Below are positions 1 to 9,070 of a DNA stretch of 32,992 bases, in pieces. This DNA comes from a virus. Position 1 is the first letter of the stretch. Each line of letters begins with the position of its first letter. The stretch is taken from IMG/VR virus record IMGVR_UViG_3300034790_000159, positions 1 through 32,992 of that record; one strand, given 5' to 3'. Made by a program: the position numbers and the translations under genes. Under the pieces are notes generated by a model. The model saw only the letters and a program-made list of their open reading frames with translations. It ran no database searches and was not told where the DNA came from.

Positions 1-127
1 ACCGGGCGTAATAGGTTATAATATGGAATCAACACCAACAACCTCTGTTCCATGTGCAGTTACAAACCTATCTGGTAGCACTGGAACAGTATTCGTATCG
101 CTTAACCTTCTGCAATTAGAGGCTTAA
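1..127 (+). CDS. C-terminal end of an unidentified upstream gene (partial)
   Basis: One frame is open from position 2 to a TAA at 125-127 and encodes about 41 residues ending in SLNLLQLEA. The start lies outside the window. The fragment is rich in Thr, Ser and Val and alternates polar and hydrophobic residues, as expected for a beta-structured virion protein. Its last codons carry the AGAGG ribosome-binding sequence (118-122) of the next gene, which begins 3 nt after the stop, so the two are probably co-transcribed. The gene lies upstream of a gp8-like gene. In T4 that place is held by baseplate gene 7, but nothing in the fragment lets me identify it. Confidence 0.6.
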   Translation, partial: PGVIGYNMESTPTTSVPCAVTNLSGSTGTVFVSLNLLQLEA

Positions 128-130
128 CCA

Positions 131-1777
131 ATGCTTAATGAATGGATTGTTACACTTCACAGAAAAGAAGATCTTCAAAGTTTTTATGAAGACATGGAAA
201 CTCCTGGAGGTAATCTATTCATTCCGGATAGAGCTGTTGAAGTTGCGAATAGAAGATTAATTAGTCGCAACACACATTATATGCTAACGGACGATGAAGT
301 AGAGTTAATAAAGTCAGATGATAGAGTAATGGGGGCGGATTCAGTAGCGCTTATTGATCTTCTTACAAGACCACAGTATACAATTGCAAACGGCGATTTT
401 GATAAAAGCTGGGGTGGTGATGCTTCAGATCTTAACTGGGGTTTGTTAAGAAATAGTGAAGAAACTAATAGGAGTAACTGGGGAGCAAACGGAACTTCTC
501 TAGTATCGACTGACTTGACTATTACTGCATCTGGTAAAAATATCGATGTTATTATTGTTGATGGCCATATAAATCCAGCACATCCAGAAATGGCTGTTAA
601 CGCAGACGGTTCTGGCGGATCGAGAGTACAACAGTTTAATTGGTTTTCTTTAACTAACGCAGTATCCGGCGGTTCTAATGGAACATATACGTACGATCGC
701 GCGGGTTCATACACAAATGTTGCTGATGAAGATGATAATAACCATGGCTGCCACGTTGCTGGAACCGTTGCTGGAAACACTCAGGGGTGGGCCAGGGATG
801 CTAATGTTTACAATATAAGTCCATACGGTAGTAACCCTAGTTCACTCTCTAGCAGCCTTATGTGGGACTACATGCGCGTCTGGCATGCAACCAAAGCTAT
901 TAATCCCGAGACCGGAAGACGTAATCCAACTATCACAAATAACAGTTATGGGTCATCTCTCACAATTGGTGAAAACGGTATTGCTAATGTAACTGCAATA
1001 AACTATCGTGGTGTTCTTTTTGATCCAGGTCGTGATTTAACACAAGCAGAATTGCAAGCCCGAGGATGCTACGCTCCCAGTTCTAATGTTCAAATGGGTA
1101 TTCCATATAGCTTTACTTCTCGTAACGCTGATATGCAGGATGCGATAGATGATGGAATTATTATCGTTGCGTCAGCTGGAAACGATTCTTGGAAGACGGT
1201 AAACAGTTCAGATCAAGATTACAATAACTATTATAATATTGGCGCATCTACATTTAATTATTGGCTTAATAGAGGTACGGGTTCTGGAGCTGGCTACGCA
1301 CCTATCATTAATGTAGGCGCTACATCAAACGATACACAAGAAGATAAAGCTCCTTTCTCAAACTGCGGCAGCCAAGTAGATATTTTTGCTGCAGGTGAAG
1401 CAATACAAAGCAGTGTACACAGCGGTGGTCTTGCTGACGTAAGAAACGGGTCGTATCAGCTTAGTAAATATCAAGGGACAAGTATGTCAGGCCCGCAAGT
1501 TGCAGGCGTTGTTGCTATATTAGCAGAATCTTGGCCAAACATTACTCAAACCGAAGCACACGCTTGGTTGATAAATAAAGCATCTACAGATCAAATGCAA
1601 GACACTGGAACAGACGATCCTATGGATACAAACAGTTTACAAGGTGCAGCTAATCGTTATTTAAGATGGATTAATCAGCGACCAACTACAGGCGGTACTT
1701 TTCCAGTAAGAAACTTTAAAACAAGACCAACATCCGGAATTACTTATCCTCGCTCTAGAATTCGTAGAAGAGGCTAG
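131..1777 (+). CDS. Subtilisin-like serine protease (peptidase S8) with I9-like propeptide
   Basis: The 548-aa protein has the full subtilase catalytic set in the canonical order: Asp144 (VIIVDGHINPAHP), His205 (NHGCHVAGT; the family usually has HGTHVAGT), oxyanion Asn351 (IIIVASAGND) and Ser451 (GTSMSGPQVAG). Residues 1-80 look like an inhibitor-I9 propeptide: WIVTLH near the start, then YMLTDDEVELIKSDDRVMGA just before the protease. Such propeptides fold the enzyme and are then cut off by it. No signal peptide or membrane segment is visible, so it would act in the infected cell or in the particle. The C-terminus is Arg-rich (PRSRIRRRG). AGAGG (118-122) supports the start. It lies between an unknown gene and a gp8-like gene, which suggests a virion-associated role, either fibre maturation or attack on host surface protein. 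The catalytic assignment is strong; the role is inference. Confidence 0.9.
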   Translation: MLNEWIVTLHRKEDLQSFYEDMETPGGNLFIPDRAVEVANRRLISRNTHYMLTDDEVELIKSDDRVMGADSVALIDLLTRPQYTIANGDFDKSWGGDASDLNWGLLRNSEETNRSNWGANGTSLVSTDLTITASGKNIDVIIVDGHINPAHPEMAVNADGSGGSRVQQFNWFSLTNAVSGGSNGTYTYDRAGSYTNVADEDDNNHGCHVAGTVAGNTQGWARDANVYNISPYGSNPSSLSSSLMWDYMRVWHATKAINPETGRRNPTITNNSYGSSLTIGENGIANVTAINYRGVLFDPGRDLTQAELQARGCYAPSSNVQMGIPYSFTSRNADMQDAIDDGIIIVASAGNDSWKTVNSSDQDYNNYYNIGASTFNYWLNRGTGSGAGYAPIINVGATSNDTQEDKAPFSNCGSQVDIFAAGEAIQSSVHSGGLADVRNGSYQLSKYQGTSMSGPQVAGVVAILAESWPNITQTEAHAWLINKASTDQMQDTGTDDPMDTNSLQGAANRYLRWINQRPTTGGTFPVRNFKTRPTSGITYPRSRIRRRG

Positions 1778-1784
1778 AATTGTT

Positions 1785-1792
1785 TATAAATA
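1785..1792 (+). promoter_or_regulatory. T4-type late promoter (TATAAATA)
   Basis: A perfect TATAAATA box lies 8 nt after the protease stop and 24 nt before the ATG at 1817. In T4-like phages this box is read late in infection by RNA polymerase with the phage sigma factor gp55 and the sliding clamp. It would drive the run from the gp8-like gene to the 206-aa protein. Confidence 0.75.
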
Positions 1793-1816
1793 TTAAAAAA
1801 GCTAAGGTTAAGTGAA

Positions 1817-3475
1817 ATGGCAGATATACTAACTACAAAATTAAAAAACGACGTAACTCGAATGTTCTATCAGGATATTCTAGATAACGAGTTTTTCTTT
1901 GCGGTTTCTTCAACCGTCATCGGCGAATTGAATCGTGTGCAGAGCGTGAACGCTGTGTATAGTAAAAACGATTTTCAAGAGAATATACTTTTTGGTAAAA
2001 GAGTATTTGAAGACGATGTCAAGTTTATGATAAAGTATTACCCTTGGCAAAAAGATGCTGTATATACACAATACGATTCTACTGTTGATTTAGAATCAGC
2101 AAACTTTTATTCTGTAGTTGGGCCGAACAATAACGACTCTGGCGATTATAGAGTTTATAAATGTTTATCTAATAACAACGGTGCAGCTTCTACAACTCCA
2201 CCAAACTATAACCCAGAAACTACAGCACAGATTTATAGAATGCCAGACGGATATGTTTGGAAGTTTATGTATTATCTGACTGAACAACAGTTTGAAGCAT
2301 ATAACGCATCTGGATTTATTCCATTAGTTGGAACGTTTGATATTAATCCGGATCCTAATGCTGATGCAAATAACATTATTACTGGTTCTGAAATAAGCGA
2401 TATATTCGTAGAGAATTTTATTGATAACTCAGGTTATCCTTATTTGGAAAGTGGAATAGTTGCTGGACCTCCTGGTAATGACTTTACTATACTTTTAAGA
2501 TCTAACGAGTTAAGTGAGATTCAAAACTATTATTCTGGTATGACTATCACACTAAATACACCAAACAACGTTGCTTACACATATGTTATTGATACTTATA
2601 CTTGGGATGGTGCGTCTGATAGAGGAACTATTAAAGTAATCGGCGATCCTAAAAATGATGGAGTAATTATTAACTCTACGTTTAAGATATTACCAACAAT
2701 TAAAGTTGAAGGCGATGGCACAGGTGCTATTGCTATTCCAAGAATCGTGGATGGTAGAATTACTAACATTGAGCTTATCGGTGAGTCTGGTGAAGGTAAA
2801 AACTACAATAATGTTACTGCAACAGTAATAGATCCTCCTTTTGATTTTGATCCAGATGATACTAATTCTATTGATGTGAGAGCAGTGTTAAGACCTGTTA
2901 TTTCTCCATTTGGTGGTCACAACTTTAATCTGATTGACGAGATGTATTGCCGTCACATTTTACTTTATTCTTATATTACTGAAACTGATAACAATAAAAT
3001 CGGTGCAACAAACTCATATTCAGCAGTTGGTATTTTAAAGAATCCAACGTTTATTCCAGATCCTGAAACAGCAAACACTGCTTCGCCTGATGTGTTTGAT
3101 AATCGCGTACAAGTTATTACTGATGATTATGGAAAATTTATTGTAGATGGAATTGTAACGCAAAAAGATATTAACAGCAATACAACGTTCAGCGGACGAG
3201 TACACGAAATTGATGCCGCAGCTAATACTGTTTACTTATGTAGCTATATGGGTCCGCATATAAATACTGCTAACAACGATATATCATTGGATTACACGCA
3301 AGATCTTATCAATTCTACTGGTCAGAGAATACAGATAAATACACCTGTAGCCAATAATGTTATTGAATCACGATACACTCAACGATCTGGTACCGTATAC
3401 TTTATGGAAGACTTCTTTCCTTTAACAAGAGAGACAAGTTCACGCGAAGAATATAAATTGGTCTTGGAATTTTAA
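1817..3475 (+). CDS. 8: Baseplate wedge protein, T4 gp8-like (long marine form)
   Basis: This 552-aa protein would be a baseplate wedge subunit. The N-terminal segment YRVYKCL (residues 111-117), then a Pro/Asn-rich stretch and DGYVWKF (144-150), corresponds to the WLVYRCL ... DGYVWEY segment of T4 gp8. T4 gp8 is 334 aa; longer versions beginning much like MADILTTKLKNDVTRMFY are familiar to me from marine T4-like phages. AAGG (1804-1807) gives a normally spaced ribosome-binding site, and a perfect late promoter lies just upstream. The next gene starts 13 nt after the stop, with its AAGGAA site overlapping the TAA. The C-terminal half is beta-rich with no recognised domain. In the T4 particle gp8 holds together the gp7/gp10 arm of the wedge; that role is transferred by homology. 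Confidence 0.75.
   Translation: MADILTTKLKNDVTRMFYQDILDNEFFFAVSSTVIGELNRVQSVNAVYSKNDFQENILFGKRVFEDDVKFMIKYYPWQKDAVYTQYDSTVDLESANFYSVVGPNNNDSGDYRVYKCLSNNNGAASTTPPNYNPETTAQIYRMPDGYVWKFMYYLTEQQFEAYNASGFIPLVGTFDINPDPNADANNIITGSEISDIFVENFIDNSGYPYLESGIVAGPPGNDFTILLRSNELSEIQNYYSGMTITLNTPNNVAYTYVIDTYTWDGASDRGTIKVIGDPKNDGVIINSTFKILPTIKVEGDGTGAIAIPRIVDGRITNIELIGESGEGKNYNNVTATVIDPPFDFDPDDTNSIDVRAVLRPVISPFGGHNFNLIDEMYCRHILLYSYITETDNNKIGATNSYSAVGILKNPTFIPDPETANTASPDVFDNRVQVITDDYGKFIVDGIVTQKDINSNTTFSGRVHEIDAAANTVYLCSYMGPHINTANNDISLDYTQDLINSTGQRIQINTPVANNVIESRYTQRSGTVYFMEDFFPLTRETSSREEYKLVLEF
3259..3266 (+). promoter_or_regulatory. Possible internal late promoter (TATAAATA) inside the gp8-like gene
   Basis: A perfect TATAAATA octamer lies inside the gp8-like coding sequence, 222 nt before the ATG of the DUF4815-type gene. 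It could give extra late transcription of that gene. The octamer is AT-only and can arise by chance in coding DNA of this composition, so support is weak. Confidence 0.25.
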
Positions 3476-3488
3476 GGAACTCAAATAG

Positions 3489-6400
3489 ATGCCTATTAAC
3501 ACAAATTTAAATATTGCACCATATTTTGATGACTTTGACGTCGAAAAACAGTTCTATAAGATTCTGTTTAAGCCAGCTTATGCCGTTCAAGCGCGCGAGC
3601 TGACACAACTTCAAACGATTCTACAAAACCAAGTTGAACAATTCGGTGATAATATCTACCAAGAAGGTAGTATTATTAAGGGTTGCAACTTTACCGATCT
3701 CAACGGATTGCAATTCGTAAAGCTCACTGATAAAACCGGGTTTGACGTAGAGCAATACGTATCTGGTCCAAGCACAGCTATTATTGGTGGTATCTTAACA
3801 GACATTGACGTCGTATATGAAGTCCAAAACGCGGCAGGCTTAAAAGCAAACATCATTGCTGCAACTCGCGGTTTTGAAACACGTCCGCCTAATCTTAATA
3901 CATTCTTTATTAACTACCTAAACACTTCTGGTGCTGTTAAAGCATTCGTTAGTGGTGAAGATTTAACAATAACTAAATACGTGTATAACGGCTCTGTTCT
4001 TGTATCAGCACTTCAAGAAGGTGGAGCTGGAGCAGACGCTGCTATTTGGCAGATCAACGTTACAGATACTGCTGGTTTAAACTGTGTTGGACAATCGTTT
4101 GGTATTAGAGCATCTGCGGGTGTTGTATTCCAAAAAGGTCATTTCTTATTTACAGAAGATCAAACACTAGTTGTTTCTAAATACAGCAACGTTCCAAATG
4201 ATCTATCTGTTGGTTACGCGGTTACTGAAAGTTTAGTTAGTTCTTTACAAGATAATAGTCTATATGATAATGCAAACGGGTCACAGAACGAAAATGCTCC
4301 TGGTGCTGATAGGCTTAAAATGGTTCCAACTCTTGTAGTTAAAGATACTGCAATCGCTGATGTTGATCCTGGGTTCTTTACGCTTATCCGCTACCAAAAC
4401 GGTTCAGCAGTTAGTTTGCGCGACGTTTCACAGTTTAATGCTATTGCTGATGAGCTTGCTAAAAGAACATATGAAGAATCAGGCAACTACATTTTAGATA
4501 GCTTTAAAGTTGATATGGATCGCCGAGGTACAGAATTAACTGCGCTTGTCGGTAAAGGCACAGCGTATGTTAAAGGTTATCGTGTAGAAAACAGTGGCAA
4601 AATGTCATTTACTGTAGATCAAATTTCTGATACTGCTATACAACAAAATCAAGCAACAACTGTTGACTATGGTTCATATTTAGATATAGTAGATATTAGT
4701 GGTACAGTAGACATTAATTACGGTACAGTAGATCTGCAAAACACGCTGAGCGGTAAAATCGGTGAAGCTTACGTTAGAAACATTACACCAACTAAGATTT
4801 ATTTGTTTGGTGTTAAAATGGTTGGAAGCAACTCGTTTGACGAGGTTGTTCGTGTTGTTGGTACTTCTGGTGTGATTACAGTAGCAGCAAACGCAAAAGT
4901 TAAAAGCATCAAAAATTCTGCATTAGTTTTCGAAATAGGTACTCCTTACGTTAAAGAGCTTACCGATATTATTGTCCCAGTTAGATCTCATTCTTCAGTT
5001 ACTGTTACAAATGACGTTATTGAGCTTACTGCAGGTATTGATGAAGACTTTGGTTTAGACCAAAATGATATTATTTTTGTTGATACTTCAAACACAGTTG
5101 TTCCAGTTGTATCTGTAGCAAAATCTTTAAACAACTCAGTATTAACTATCACGCTTCAAGCAGGCGCTACAGGCGGCGGTGAAGTATATTATAATAAACG
5201 CATGACTAATGCAGATTCTCATAATAAAGCTGCCGTGCAACCATATGTTAAAGTAAATTATTCTACAGTTACTACTAAGTACAGCTTAGGTTTCCCTGAT
5301 GTTCACAAACTTATTAGTGTTAGCACAGGCCCTGGTGGAACAGATTTTACTAGCAGTTTTAAGCTTAATACAAACCAGACAGATCACTTCTATGATATCT
5401 CGTACATGGAATACATCCCAGGTCGTCCACAACCAACGAATGGTCAACAATTAGTTGTTCAGGTTGGAGTGTTTGAAATCAATACTTCTACTGGCAATTA
5501 CTTCTTCACAATTAATAGTTATCCAATTGATGATGTAACCACAGTGTTGCCCGGCGGATTTATTAGATCTTCTGATCTTGAAACTTACACCGGAGCAAAC
5601 GGCTCGCGTTATAGTTTAAGAAATTGCTTTGACTTTAGACCTTATGTTGATAAAGATCCACTTGTTGATTATACTGATGTTAGTATAGGAGCTGCGGGCG
5701 TTATTGCAGCAGCCGTTGGTTCTTATAACAAAACATTCAGCGGCAACTATGCAGTTCCTGCATTAGCATCTACTATTACTTCTGACGTTGAAAATTACTT
5801 GTCACGCGTTGATGTTATCGCTTTTGATTCTTTTGGTGATGCCAAGCTTATTAAAGGTGAAGAAGATCAGAATCCAATTACACCAAAAGTAAGTCCAGAC
5901 CAGCTAGTTGTTTCGGAAATTTATATCCCAGGATATCCTGCGTTATCTCAAGCTGAAGCGTCTGCGCAAGGTAGATTCTCTTGTGCAGTTCAACTGAAAG
6001 CTGTTGGTACTACAAACTATACAATGCGTGATATTGAAAAGATCGAAAAAAGAATTAAAGGTCTTGAATATTATGTCAGCTTAAATCAATTAGAGCAAAG
6101 TTCAGAAAATCTATTAATCTTGGATGAAAACGGATTAACAAGATTTAAGAATGGTTACATTGTTGATCCAATGAATGATGGACAAATTGCTAATACTGAT
6201 GATCCAAACTACAGAGCTGCTATTCACTTTGATAAGCAAATTCTTACACCAGCACTTAATACATTCCCGTTAGATTTAAAATATTCATCTAGCTCTAGCG
6301 CATCTGTTTTCCCAAGTGTTAATGATGCTGAAATTGCAACACTAAGCAGAAATGCTAATATTAAATTAATGGGTCAACCATACGCAACAAACTTTAGAAA

Positions 6401-8879
6401 CTGTGTATCTAACTTCTGGAAGTATGACGGCAATGTTCAAATATCTCCAAGCCATGATATGGCTCACGATACAATACAAAACCCAGTTCCATTAGAAATT
6501 GATTTAGTTTCAGTATTCCAAGACTTACAAGAAACTTGGCCGATGACTGGCACCACTGAATGGGGTGAGATTTCTGAAGGTGCAGGAGTTGAAAGCAGAA
6601 ATAACCAAGGGTGGTGGAGAGGAACACAAGTAACCACAACATTCCCTAGAGAACAAGCCGGTACTATATCTTCGCTAGGAATAAACGATGGTGGTCTAAA
6701 CCAAGTTGGTGATTTTGTTACTAACGTTGCATTCCAACCATATATGAGATCACGCGATATCAAAGTGTTTATCTCTGGTTTGCGTCCTAGCACACAGCAT
6801 TATTTCTTCTTTGATGGTGTTGATGTAAATGCTCATGTTGCCCCAGGATCTCCAGTAGCTGAACACGCACGTGCTGTTCAAAGCTTTGGTGCAAAAGCTG
6901 CTGCAGTGTCAACAGACGCTGATGGAATTCTAAGAGCAGTATTTACTATCCCGCAGGGACAGTTCTTTGTTGGTGATAGAGTATTAACAGCAGTTGACGT
7001 TGACCAGTTCTCTGCAATTGGATCAGCTTCAACTTCTATTGGCGAAATTGCATATCACGCTTACAATATCTCACAGAGCAAAACCACGGTTTCTACAAGA
7101 ATGCCAGAGTTTGGTATTGAAGAAACTACGACATCTAGAAACTTAGCTGCCCGTACCGCAACACGTCGCGAGGGTGGTTTCGATCCTCTAGCACAAACAT
7201 TCTTCATTAAACAAGGTATGGGTCGTGGATCTAATACAGTGTTTATCTCTAAGGTAGATTTATACTTTAAAAGAAAGAGTGATATTAACGGTGCAACAGT
7301 TACTTTAAGAGAAGTTGTAAACGGTTATCCTTCTTCAATTATTCTGCCATTCTCTAAGTTGCACATAGCTGCTTCTGATGTTAGTGTTTCGGATGACGCC
7401 ACATCAATAACAGAAATTAATTTTGATGCTCCAGTTAGAATGGATGTTGAAAAAGAATACGCAATCGTTGTACAGCCAGACGCTAACGATCCTAATTACT
7501 TAATCTTTACATCTAAGGTTGGTGGATTAGATCTTACTGCTGGATCTACACAAGGTCAATCAGTTAATATGGACTGGGGCGATGGTGTTCTATTCACATC
7601 TACAAACAACAGAGCTTGGCAATCAGTACAAGACGAAGATATTAAGTTTACTCTTTATCGTCACGACTTTAATGCTGCAACCGGTTCAGTAACGCTTACA
7701 AACGATGATCACGAATTCTTTACATTAAGTGATTGGGATGGAAGATTTACTGCTGGCGAATTTGTTTATAAGCAAATAGATGTTGGTTACACAGTAAGCA
7801 TGGTTCAAGGAACTAATGTTCTTACTCAATCAGGTAATGACTTCTCAGCGGATTATGCAGTTGGTGATTATATTCGTGTAATCGCGTCTGGCGGAGTAAG
7901 CAACGGAACAGATATATTTAGAGTTGCAAGTATTGATAGTGCAACACAAATAACTACCGACAAGCCATGTTCATTCAATGGAGCAAATGCTACGGGTCTT
8001 CCAATCGTTGCCGGTATAATTTCTCACTACAACAAGTACACTGCTTCAGAAATTCATCTAAAGCAAAGCTCGTCTGTATTGGCTAAGAGATTTGAAGCTG
8101 CTGACGTAATTACTGGATTTACTAGTGGAACTGATGGAACTATCGGAACAATCGATAATATCAATTTAAGCTATATCCAACCATTAATTCAGAAAGCAAA
8201 CGATTCTGCAACAACAACTTCTATTACTGGTACATTTACTGATCCTGCTAATGTTATTAATACATATAATATGCCACTAAAGTTTGGTGCTAGTAATCAC
8301 TTTACTAATAAGGGTGTTGTTATTTACAGCAAATCAAATAACTTTATTAATCCAAAACCATTTAGCATTAATGTTAATATGACTAACTCCTCTAATGCTA
8401 CTTCAACTCCTATCGTTGATTTAGAATTGGCTACGTTGTTAGCATATCAATTTAAAGCTACTAATGATGCCGCTACTACTTCTAAGTATATCTCCAAGAC
8501 TATTGAGTTAGCGGAAGACTTAGATGCAGAAGATATGAATTTGTTAGTTACAGGTTATAGACCAAATGGTACGGATATTAAAGTTTATATTAAACCACAG
8601 CATATGCAAGACAGTGCAGCTTTTGATACAGTTGATTGGATTGAGCTAGAATTATTTGAAGGTATTAACACATATTCTTCATCCTCTAACTTAAATGATT
8701 ATAAAGAGTTTAGATATAGAGTTGCAGATGCTAACAAAGATACTGGTGTTATTACTTACACAAGCACAGCAGGTACATTCGTTGGATATAGAAAATTCGC
8801 AATCAGAATTGATATGATCGCCGACAGTATTCATAACGTACCCTTTGTGAAAGATTACAGAGGAATCGCGTTAACATGA
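3489..8879 (+). CDS. DUF4815-type virion structural protein (baseplate/tail fibre attachment)
   Basis: The 1796-aa N-terminus has the DUF4815 signature: an FDVEKQFYKILFKPAYAVQA stretch followed by RELTQLQTILQNQVEQFG and DNIYQEGSIIKG (residues 16-65). This family occurs in large tail or baseplate proteins of marine T4-like phages. A short predicted helix, MRDIEKIEKRIKGLEYYVSL, lies near residue 850. After it come beta-rich segments such as VTNVAFQPYMRSRDIKVFIS and DPLAQTFFIKQG that I associate with the same phage proteins. No enzymatic motif is visible. The start has AAGGAA (3474-3479) 9 nt upstream. The stop overlaps the next start (ATGA), indicating translational coupling. Its place after gp8 matches the region of T4 genes 9-10, so a fibre-attachment or peripheral wedge role is likely, but this is inference. 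Confidence 0.75.
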   Translation: MPINTNLNIAPYFDDFDVEKQFYKILFKPAYAVQARELTQLQTILQNQVEQFGDNIYQEGSIIKGCNFTDLNGLQFVKLTDKTGFDVEQYVSGPSTAIIGGILTDIDVVYEVQNAAGLKANIIAATRGFETRPPNLNTFFINYLNTSGAVKAFVSGEDLTITKYVYNGSVLVSALQEGGAGADAAIWQINVTDTAGLNCVGQSFGIRASAGVVFQKGHFLFTEDQTLVVSKYSNVPNDLSVGYAVTESLVSSLQDNSLYDNANGSQNENAPGADRLKMVPTLVVKDTAIADVDPGFFTLIRYQNGSAVSLRDVSQFNAIADELAKRTYEESGNYILDSFKVDMDRRGTELTALVGKGTAYVKGYRVENSGKMSFTVDQISDTAIQQNQATTVDYGSYLDIVDISGTVDINYGTVDLQNTLSGKIGEAYVRNITPTKIYLFGVKMVGSNSFDEVVRVVGTSGVITVAANAKVKSIKNSALVFEIGTPYVKELTDIIVPVRSHSSVTVTNDVIELTAGIDEDFGLDQNDIIFVDTSNTVVPVVSVAKSLNNSVLTITLQAGATGGGEVYYNKRMTNADSHNKAAVQPYVKVNYSTVTTKYSLGFPDVHKLISVSTGPGGTDFTSSFKLNTNQTDHFYDISYMEYIPGRPQPTNGQQLVVQVGVFEINTSTGNYFFTINSYPIDDVTTVLPGGFIRSSDLETYTGANGSRYSLRNCFDFRPYVDKDPLVDYTDVSIGAAGVIAAAVGSYNKTFSGNYAVPALASTITSDVENYLSRVDVIAFDSFGDAKLIKGEEDQNPITPKVSPDQLVVSEIYIPGYPALSQAEASAQGRFSCAVQLKAVGTTNYTMRDIEKIEKRIKGLEYYVSLNQLEQSSENLLILDENGLTRFKNGYIVDPMNDGQIANTDDPNYRAAIHFDKQILTPALNTFPLDLKYSSSSSASVFPSVNDAEIATLSRNANIKLMGQPYATNFRNCVSNFWKYDGNVQISPSHDMAHDTIQNPVPLEIDLVSVFQDLQETWPMTGTTEWGEISEGAGVESRNNQGWWRGTQVTTTFPREQAGTISSLGINDGGLNQVGDFVTNVAFQPYMRSRDIKVFISGLRPSTQHYFFFDGVDVNAHVAPGSPVAEHARAVQSFGAKAAAVSTDADGILRAVFTIPQGQFFVGDRVLTAVDVDQFSAIGSASTSIGEIAYHAYNISQSKTTVSTRMPEFGIEETTTSRNLAARTATRREGGFDPLAQTFFIKQGMGRGSNTVFISKVDLYFKRKSDINGATVTLREVVNGYPSSIILPFSKLHIAASDVSVSDDATSITEINFDAPVRMDVEKEYAIVVQPDANDPNYLIFTSKVGGLDLTAGSTQGQSVNMDWGDGVLFTSTNNRAWQSVQDEDIKFTLYRHDFNAATGSVTLTNDDHEFFTLSDWDGRFTAGEFVYKQIDVGYTVSMVQGTNVLTQSGNDFSADYAVGDYIRVIASGGVSNGTDIFRVASIDSATQITTDKPCSFNGANATGLPIVAGIISHYNKYTASEIHLKQSSSVLAKRFEAADVITGFTSGTDGTIGTIDNINLSYIQPLIQKANDSATTTSITGTFTDPANVINTYNMPLKFGASNHFTNKGVVIYSKSNNFINPKPFSINVNMTNSSNATSTPIVDLELATLLAYQFKATNDAATTSKYISKTIELAEDLDAEDMNLLVTGYRPNGTDIKVYIKPQHMQDSAAFDTVDWIELELFEGINTYSSSSNLNDYKEFRYRVADANKDTGVITYTSTAGTFVGYRKFAIRIDMIADSIHNVPFVKDYRGIALT

Positions 8880-9070
8880 TAAATCAGCATAGTTTAATCC
8901 GAGACGAGAATACTCAAGCAGTTTTAAATACTGATGTGGTTGCTCTTAATAAATACAAGTTAGAGAGAGCTTTACATCGTAAAGTCAAACGCCTGACCGA
9001 AGATCTCGCTGAAGTTAAACTATGCCTAGTGTCAATAACCGAACGTTTAGATAAGATAGAGAATAATTAA
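8876..9070 (+). CDS. Small coiled-coil protein, 64 aa
   Basis: The start overlaps the stop of the preceding gene (ATGA), and AGAGGA (8859-8864) is the likely ribosome-binding site. The TAA is immediately followed by the ATG of the next gene. Residues 1-22 (MINQHSLIRDENTQAVLNTD and on) look extended. Residues 24-62 are charged with a heptad pattern of Leu/Val/Ile (LERALHRKVKRLTEDLAEVK), so a short coiled coil is likely. Similar short proteins with a 'VLNTDVVALNKYK'-like core sit beside structural genes in marine T4-like phages. It could be a small structural or assembly factor. Function is unknown; the gene itself is well supported by the two tight junctions. Confidence 0.75.
   Translation: MINQHSLIRDENTQAVLNTDVVALNKYKLERALHRKVKRLTEDLAEVKLCLVSITERLDKIENN

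Noticed and set aside
277-780. 167-aa open frame on the - strand over the protease gene
   Set aside because: It lies wholly within the catalytic part of a well-supported subtilase gene and has no recognisable motif or ribosome-binding site of note.
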